Below, piece after piece: positions 14,846 to 19,160 of a DNA stretch of 19,160 nucleotides. Each line of letters starts with the position of its first letter. Positions within the stretch are counted from its first letter, which is position 1. Under the pieces are notes generated by a model, which worked only from the letters and a program-made list of their open reading frames with translations, had not been told where the DNA came from and ran no database searches. Both the position numbers and the translations under genes were made by a program. Origin of the DNA: an uncultured Bacteroidales bacterium (GTDB taxonomy: Bacteria > Bacteroidota > Bacteroidia > Bacteroidales > Paludibacteraceae); NCBI GenBank assembly GCA_934725535.1, contig CAKVBV010000047.1, forward strand, positions 1 through 19,160, read 5' to 3'.

Positions 14846-15838
14846 ATGAGAAAAGTATTAGGCTTAGGCAATGCCTTAACGGACATCTTGTTGCAAGTAT
14901 CGGAAGATGACTTGCGCGAAGTCGGTTTCCCCAAGGGGAGTATGAACCTGATTGACATGAAGCAGGCGGAGGACTTGCAGACGCGTTTCATATCGGTTCG
15001 CAAGCACTTGGTCACGGGCGGCAGTTCGTCCAACACCGTATCCACTATCGCGCAGTTAGGCGGAAAGGCTGCCTTTATAGGTAAGGTCGGTAACGATGAA
15101 GTGGGTGATTTCTACCGTGAGGACCTCGTCAAAAACGGCGTTAAACCTCTTCTGCTCACCTCTTCACTCATGTCGGGTTGCTGTATCGTACTCATTACTC
15201 CCGACGGCGAGCGCACTATGTGTACCTACCTCGGTGCCTCGGCAGACCTTACCGCCGATGATATTCGCAAGGAGGCATTCACAGGCTATGACATATTCCA
15301 TATAGAGGGCTATATGGTGCAAGACCATGCGCTCATTGAGAAAGCCCTGCGCACCGCCAAAGAGCAGGGCTGCATGGTCTCACTCGATTTGGCAAGTTAC
15401 AACGTGGTCAACGAGAGCCATACCTTCCTCAAAGACTTGGTTCGCCAATACGTGGACATCGTCTTTGCCAACGAGGACGAGTCTTTTGCCTATACCCACC
15501 TCAACCCCGAGGAGTCCGTGGCGAAGATTGCCGAGCAGTGTGATATTGCCGTCGTCAAAGTGGGTAAGCGTGGTTCGTATGTCCAGCAGGGCAGCCAACG
15601 CTATCATATCGGTGCCATCACTACTGCCTGCACAGATTCCACCGGTGCCGGTGACCTATACGCAGGTGGATTTCTCCATGCTTTGTCCGACGGCTTCGAC
15701 TTGCGCCGTTGTGGTGAAATCGGTACTATTGCTGCCGGACGTGTCGTTGAAATCGTAGGAACCAAGTTACCCGAAGAGACATGGGACGAAATACGCCGTA
15801 TATGTGCTCTCTACCGTGGCTTTATGATGAAACTCTGA
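14846..15838 (+). CDS. PfkB-family kinase, adenosine kinase-like
   Basis: A ribokinase/PfkB-fold kinase of 330 residues that transfers phosphate from ATP to a nucleoside or sugar hydroxyl. The N-terminal signature is GLGNALTDIL (6-15). The substrate-side motif TGGSSSNTV is at 57-65, GKVGNDEVGDFY at 79-90, and the ATP/anion-hole signature DSTGAGDLYAGGFL at 264-277 with catalytic Asp270. The overall pattern (NALTDI, the GGSSSNT segment and the DSTGAGD tail) is closest to adenosine kinase-like members common in Bacteroidetes. The substrate cannot be fixed from sequence. The ATG at 14846 follows the promoter and leader hairpin. plsC follows six bases after its stop. Confidence 0.9.
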   Translation: MRKVLGLGNALTDILLQVSEDDLREVGFPKGSMNLIDMKQAEDLQTRFISVRKHLVTGGSSSNTVSTIAQLGGKAAFIGKVGNDEVGDFYREDLVKNGVKPLLLTSSLMSGCCIVLITPDGERTMCTYLGASADLTADDIRKEAFTGYDIFHIEGYMVQDHALIEKALRTAKEQGCMVSLDLASYNVVNESHTFLKDLVRQYVDIVFANEDESFAYTHLNPEESVAKIAEQCDIAVVKVGKRGSYVQQGSQRYHIGAITTACTDSTGAGDLYAGGFLHALSDGFDLRRCGEIGTIAAGRVVEIVGTKLPEETWDEIRRICALYRGFMMKL

Positions 15839-15844
15839 TTGCTT

Positions 15845-16585
15845 ATGAAGTACCTATACATTATTTATCAGTACCTGATTGCCATACCGCTGATACTCGT
15901 TATCACCCTTTTCACCGCCCTCGTCACCGTCATCTGCTTCCCATGGAAAAACGGTGCTTTCCCGCACGCCGTGCAGGTTTTCTGGTCACGGAGTATTATC
16001 CGGCTCCTCTTGGTGCCTATCACCGTCACGGGGCAGGAGAATATCCCAAAGGGACAGTCCTATGTCTTTGTCAGCAACCACCAGTCATTCCTTGATGTAT
16101 TTGCTATCTACGGTTGGCTGCCTGCCAACTTCAAGTGGCTTATGAAGAAGGAGTTGCGCCGTGTACCTTTCGTTGGCTTTGCCTGCAAGGTGGCAGGGCA
16201 TATCTTTGTGGACCGTGCCAATCCTGTGGCTGCCCTTCATAGTATCAAGGAGATAGAGGCGGAGTTGCAGAACGGTGTTTCTACTGTCATCTTCCCTGAA
16301 GGCACACGTACCAAGACCGGTGAAATGGGACGTTTCAAGCGTGGTGCCTTCCAAGTGGCTTTGGATTTGCACCTGCCTATTATTCCTATTTCATTGACGG
16401 GTTGCTATGAGGCTATGCCTCGCGGCACTTACTACGCACGCACGCACTCGCATATATATATGCACATCGGCAAACCGATAGATTTGTCCGATTTCATCGA
16501 CCCTACTACCTCACAAACAGACTCCAATGCCGCTATGGCATACGTGCGTGAGCGTGTGCAGGAAGGTATGCAGCAGGGGAAATAA
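15845..16585 (+). CDS. plsC: 1-acylglycerol-3-phosphate O-acyltransferase (PlsC family)
   Basis: Membrane acyltransferase that adds the second acyl chain to lysophosphatidic acid, giving phosphatidic acid for phospholipid synthesis. The 246-residue protein has an N-terminal membrane segment (about 6-32) and acyltransferase motif I NHQSFLD (78-84, His79 and Asp84). It also has a motif II-like stretch KKELRRVPFVG, motif III FPEGTRT (150-156) and motif IV LPIIPISLTG. All catalytic residues are present. I chose the ATG at 15845; an in-frame TTG at 15839 precedes it. It probably shares the kinase transcript. It converges on rlmI with only two bases between stop codons. Related lyso-lipid acyltransferases cannot be excluded. 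Confidence 0.92.
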   Translation: MKYLYIIYQYLIAIPLILVITLFTALVTVICFPWKNGAFPHAVQVFWSRSIIRLLLVPITVTGQENIPKGQSYVFVSNHQSFLDVFAIYGWLPANFKWLMKKELRRVPFVGFACKVAGHIFVDRANPVAALHSIKEIEAELQNGVSTVIFPEGTRTKTGEMGRFKRGAFQVALDLHLPIIPISLTGCYEAMPRGTYYARTHSHIYMHIGKPIDLSDFIDPTTSQTDSNAAMAYVRERVQEGMQQGK

Positions 16586-16587
16586 GA

Positions 16588-17820
16588 TTATTCTACTTGC
16601 AGCACAAGCCCCTTCAGGTACTCGCCTTCGGGGTGGTATATGTTGATAGGATGGTCTTGTGGCTGGTGCAATTGGTGAAGGATACGCACTCGTCTTCCCA
16701 CTTGTGCCGCAGCCGAGAACACTGCCAAGCGGAACATCTCCTTGTCCACAGCCTGTGAACAAGAAAAGGTGAATATGATACCTCCTTTGCGTATGCACTC
16801 TATGGCTTTTACATTCAGGCGTTGATAGCCGCGCAGTGCGTTTTTGATAGCATCACGGTGCTTTGCGAAAGCGGGCGGGTCAAGGATAATAAGGTCATAT
16901 TTATCCTTTATATCAGCCATATACTGAAACGCCTCTTGTGCAAACGCTTCGTGCGGTGCCCCATCGGGGAAGTTCTTCGCTACATTGCAGCGTACCAGTT
17001 CCACCGCCTTTTCGCTTACGTCCACCGAGTGCACTGTCTTTGCTCCGCCCCGCAAGGCATATACGGAGAAACCTCCTGTGTAGCAAAACATATTCAGCAC
17101 ATCGCGCCCGTGTGCATAGCGTTCCAACAAGGCGCGGTTCTCCCGCTGGTCCACAAAGAAGCCGGTCTTCTGTCCGCGCAGCCAGTCTATGCGGAACTGC
17201 AGTCCGTTCTCCAATGCCCAAAAGTCATCGTCAGAGTCGGCACTTTCTGCCGATTTCACCGGCTTGTTGTCAAGTATCAGATACCCGGTCTTTTCTCCTT
17301 CTATCTGTGCTTTGAACGGTAACGTGTCGGCAGACTTGTAATAGACGTTCTTCACTTCTTCCACCACTTGCACAATGGCATCGGCTATCTCCTTGCGGTG
17401 GCAGTGCATACCGATGGAATGGGCTTGAACTACTGCCGTATCGGCATAGACATCTACCACTAACCCCGGCAGAAAATCCCCCTCACCATGTATGAGGCGG
17501 TACGTATTATTATCGGGTGATATGAGTCCTATATCTTTGCGGAGTTGGTATGCCGCCGCAATACGCTCATGCCAGAAATCGGAGGGTAATTGTTCCACTC
17601 CGAATGCCAGCATACGCACTGCAATAGAACCAATCTGATAATGTCCTACACCCAATGTGCGTCCGTTGAAATCAATGATTTTGACCAGTTCTCCCTCTTG
17701 CGGTTCGCTGTGCGGATAGTTCTTATCCAGTATGATACGATGTATTGCTCCCGAGAATATCCACGGGTGGAAACGCAAGAGTGATTCCTCTTTGTGCGGT
17801 TTAAGTTGTATGGTTGTCAT
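16588..17820 (-). CDS. rlmI: 23S rRNA methyltransferase RlmI-like (class I SAM-dependent, PUA domain)
   Basis: SAM-dependent RNA methyltransferase; E. coli RlmI makes m5C1962 in 23S rRNA. The 410-residue protein starts with a PUA RNA-binding domain (about 1-75, with RFHPWIFSGAI). A central RlmI-like domain follows (HGEGDFLPGLVVDVY at about 111-125). The Rossmann methyltransferase has KTGFFVDQRENR (218-229), the SAM loop MFCYTGGFSVYAL (244-256) and the LDPPAFAK motif (313-320). A short acidic serine-rich insert (AESADSDDD, about 191-199) lies before the methyltransferase. The family's catalytic cysteine is probably Cys354 in FSCSQ. Its start lies within the end of the exonuclease gene (20-base overlap), so it is the last gene of a three-gene operon. 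Confidence 0.92.
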   Translation of the reverse strand: MTTIQLKPHKEESLLRFHPWIFSGAIHRIILDKNYPHSEPQEGELVKIIDFNGRTLGVGHYQIGSIAVRMLAFGVEQLPSDFWHERIAAAYQLRKDIGLISPDNNTYRLIHGEGDFLPGLVVDVYADTAVVQAHSIGMHCHRKEIADAIVQVVEEVKNVYYKSADTLPFKAQIEGEKTGYLILDNKPVKSAESADSDDDFWALENGLQFRIDWLRGQKTGFFVDQRENRALLERYAHGRDVLNMFCYTGGFSVYALRGGAKTVHSVDVSEKAVELVRCNVAKNFPDGAPHEAFAQEAFQYMADIKDKYDLIILDPPAFAKHRDAIKNALRGYQRLNVKAIECIRKGGIIFTFSCSQAVDKEMFRLAVFSAAAQVGRRVRILHQLHQPQDHPINIYHPEGEYLKGLVLQVE

Positions 17821-18514
17821 GCTGCGATTGTTGTCGTTGTGCCAATAACTCCTGCTGATGCAGTTGCTGCGCCTCCACTTCGGCGTGCCGCAGTGCTTCG
17901 GCTTCCTCCTGCGGTAGTGGCTCTGTATTCATCAGATGTTTGTATATCAGTAGTGTAGCCCATGCATCGGTGGACGCATAGCGTGCCTGGTCGGGGCTGA
18001 GGTGGTTGTTTTCCCAGTTGGTCAGTTGCTGCGATTTGGATATTCTGCGTCCGTACATGATGGCAAATATCTTCTGCAGTCCCAACTCCATGATGCCGTA
18101 TCTCCACACCAATGCCTGTATCTCCACGCAGTTAGCGGGTGTGAATTCGCGCCGTCTGCGCAGCCCTTTGATGTCATCACGAAATGCCAACCCTATCTTG
18201 CAGATGTCAGGATTGGCAAATATCTCCGCCAGTTCAGGCGGCATACCTATGTGTGTCAGGCGGAACAGGTAGCAACGTTCCTCGGTGGCTATCTGCACAA
18301 GAGCGGTCGGGTAGTGTACTCCGCGCGTGAAAGAGGGGCGTGCTTCCGTGTCCACGCCAATCATGGTCTGCTGCTTCAGATACTCGATGGAATCATGGAT
18401 TTTAGCAGGCTCGTCCACCACAATCACTTCTCCGGCGAATTGTGCCAACGGCATCGCCTGTATCTCCTCCTTGCTGATATGGTGGAGGTATGTATTGGGG
18501 CGCAGGTTACTCAT
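17801..18514 (-). CDS. 3'-5' exonuclease domain protein (DEDD family, RNase D-like)
   Basis: Single-domain DEDD exonuclease of 237 residues. Conserved acidic residues are visible: Asp55 and Glu57 in GVDTEARPSF, Asp113/114 in AFRDDIKGL, and the Tyr179-Asp183 pair in YASTDAW, which makes it the DEDDy type. There is no HRDC domain, so it is shorter than RNase D. The last 25-30 residues are a polar tail rich in Gln and His. I chose the ATG at 18514 (MSNLRPNTY) because it overlaps the upstream gene's stop by eight bases (ATGAGTAA). A longer in-frame reading to 18553 would put 13 poorly conserved residues ahead. The tail codons overlap the rlmI start. Substrate (DNA or RNA) is not known from sequence. 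Confidence 0.9.
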   Translation of the reverse strand: MSNLRPNTYLHHISKEEIQAMPLAQFAGEVIVVDEPAKIHDSIEYLKQQTMIGVDTEARPSFTRGVHYPTALVQIATEERCYLFRLTHIGMPPELAEIFANPDICKIGLAFRDDIKGLRRRREFTPANCVEIQALVWRYGIMELGLQKIFAIMYGRRISKSQQLTNWENNHLSPDQARYASTDAWATLLIYKHLMNTEPLPQEEAEALRHAEVEAQQLHQQELLAQRQQSQHDNHTT

Positions 18515-19031
18515 CGGCTGCCAATGATAATGCGTGCAACGGACGCAGTACATTCACTACTTTCTGTCCCCAATGCTGTTCAAAAGCCTCCAAACAAGCC
18601 AATAGTGCATCATTCATCACGCGCTCGTCGGCGGTCTGGTAGTTGAATGCCAAGTCCTTCAGTTCCTGGTAAATATCCGCCAAATCCTCGGATATGTACG
18701 CCGTAATCGGTTCGTCGGAGAAACGCATATCTTCCATATACACCTCCAAATAGGCATCGTCGCTGCCCAACAGATGCGCCACTGACTCGCGAATACTGTT
18801 ATAATCGTCTTCCGTCACGAACTGCTGCGGATAGCCGTCCAACTGCTGTTCGGGGCGGTGAAGCAACCGTGCTTTGAGGTACAGCAACGGCAACAGACAG
18901 AGAATTTTGTCGATGAAATCGGCTCTTTCGTGCTCTTCCGCATGTTCTAAGAACAGGCACACTTGGGCAGCCACGGTCATAAACTCTATCGTGGCATCCT
19001 GATAAACGTAATGGGTAGAAGATGACTCCAT
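18507..19031 (-). CDS. DUF5063-type protein of unknown function
   Basis: A 174-residue acidic, mainly helical protein with no catalytic motif, signal peptide or membrane segment that I can see. The pattern of the first half (FMTVAAQVCLFLEHAEE, then a helix with LLPLLYLKARLL) and the FQQFVTEDDYNSI-like acidic stretch resemble DUF5063 proteins. In Bacteroidetes these are typically encoded next to a 3'-5' exonuclease, as here. The start at 19031 (MESSSTHY) lies about 23 bases after the predicted transcription start; an in-frame upstream reading would include promoter sequence. It is first in an overlapping operon with the exonuclease and rlmI, which suggests, without proof, that it helps or regulates the exonuclease. 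Confidence 0.8.
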   Translation of the reverse strand: MESSSTHYVYQDATIEFMTVAAQVCLFLEHAEEHERADFIDKILCLLPLLYLKARLLHRPEQQLDGYPQQFVTEDDYNSIRESVAHLLGSDDAYLEVYMEDMRFSDEPITAYISEDLADIYQELKDLAFNYQTADERVMNDALLACLEAFEQHWGQKVVNVLRPLHALSLAADE

Positions 19032-19059
19032 AATAACCTTGTTGGTATGATTACGTGTG

Positions 19060-19091
19060 CAAAGGTACGGATTTTTTTGCAAGTGCGCAAA
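19060..19091 (-). promoter_or_regulatory. Promoter for the DUF5063-exonuclease-rlmI operon
   Basis: On the minus strand, TTTG (19091-19088) is followed after 20 bases by TACCTTTG (19067-19060), a perfect Bacteroidetes arrangement. Transcription would start near 19054, about 22 bases before the ATG at 19031. The repeat array at 19116-19137 lies 25 bases upstream of the -33 box. Confidence 0.8.
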
Positions 19092-19115
19092 GGCGGGGCG
19101 ATAAAGGGTACAATG

Positions 19116-19142
19116 TATCGCTATCCTCCCGCTATCCACTCG
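19116..19142 (-). repeat. 11-base tandem repeat, two units, inverted relative to 3368-3400
   Basis: On the minus strand, GGATAGCGGGA (19137-19127) is followed by GGATAGCGATA (19126-19116). CGAGTGGATAGC at 19142-19131 is identical to 3385-3396. This second copy of the array adjoins the terminal inverted repeat at 19143-19159. Confidence 0.7.
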
Positions 19143-19159
19143 TTAATCACATACTAATC
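19143..19159 (-). repeat. Right copy of 17-base inverted terminal repeat
   Basis: TTAATCACATACTAATC is the exact reverse complement of positions 2-18. It directly adjoins the 11-base tandem array at 19116-19142, so here the 17-base sequence and the array together look like one composite repeat element. Confidence 0.7.
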
Positions 19160-19160
19160 T

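Noticed and set aside
16742..16750. A third TTGTCCACA (DnaA-box-like) match
   Set aside because: It is isolated inside rlmI coding sequence, so it is probably chance. It also warns that the pair at 5773-5826 may be less special than it looks.
18002..18646. 214-codon plus-strand open frame opposite the exonuclease and DUF5063 genes
   Set aside because: The minus-strand genes are supported by catalytic motifs, overlaps and a promoter; this frame is a shadow.
1..19160. Composite transposon or integrated element bounded by the terminal inverted repeats
   Set aside because: There is no transposase or integrase, and all genes between are core housekeeping genes in typical order; contig ends in a dispersed repeat explain it better.

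Overview
The window looks like chromosomal DNA from a member of the Bacteroidales. Several promoters fit the Bacteroidetes primary sigma-factor pattern (TTTG or TTG, about 19-20 bases, then TAnnTTTG). Shine-Dalgarno sequences are weak. The gene families fit too: a long RodA, a DUF5063-type protein paired with a 3'-5' exonuclease, and mnmG-apt-uvrC in series. Nearly all of it is housekeeping DNA. I see no phage, insertion sequence, CRISPR array or defence island, and no stretch over 300 bases lacks a gene.

Layout. (1) 1-3316, plus strand: a promoter, a UvrD/PcrA helicase, an O6-alkylguanine-DNA alkyltransferase (ogt) and a small alkyltransferase-like protein, forming a DNA-repair operon. (2) 3317-3445: a short repeat-bearing spacer between convergent operons. 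(3) 14447 down to 3446, minus strand: a co-directional ten-gene cluster, mreB-mreC-mreD-mrdA-rodA-yraN-mnmG-apt-uvrC-tsaE. It builds the cell-elongation machinery, then adds tRNA modification (mnmG, tsaE), purine salvage (apt) and excision repair (uvrC). Two gaps of about 110 bases interrupt it. One, between mnmG and apt, holds a perfect 16-base parS (ParB-binding) site. The other, between apt and uvrC, holds paired DnaA-box-like repeats. (4) 14567-14755: tRNA-Asn(GTT) on the minus strand with its own promoter and intrinsic terminator. (5) 14777-16585, plus strand: a PfkB-family (adenosine kinase-like) kinase with a terminator-like hairpin in its leader, then plsC. (6) 19091 down to 16588, minus strand: promoter, DUF5063-type protein, DEDD exonuclease and rlmI, all overlapping.

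The parS site, together with mnmG (gidA), suggests this locus lies in the origin-proximal part of the chromosome. This is an inference, because no dnaA or parAB is in view. The other notable structure is a family of short intergenic repeats: an 11-base tandem unit at 3368-3400 and again, inverted, at 19116-19137, and a 17-base sequence at both extreme ends of the window in inverted orientation. That arrangement suggests the window is bounded by copies of a dispersed repeat, possibly as contig ends. I found no convincing new multi-gene system.
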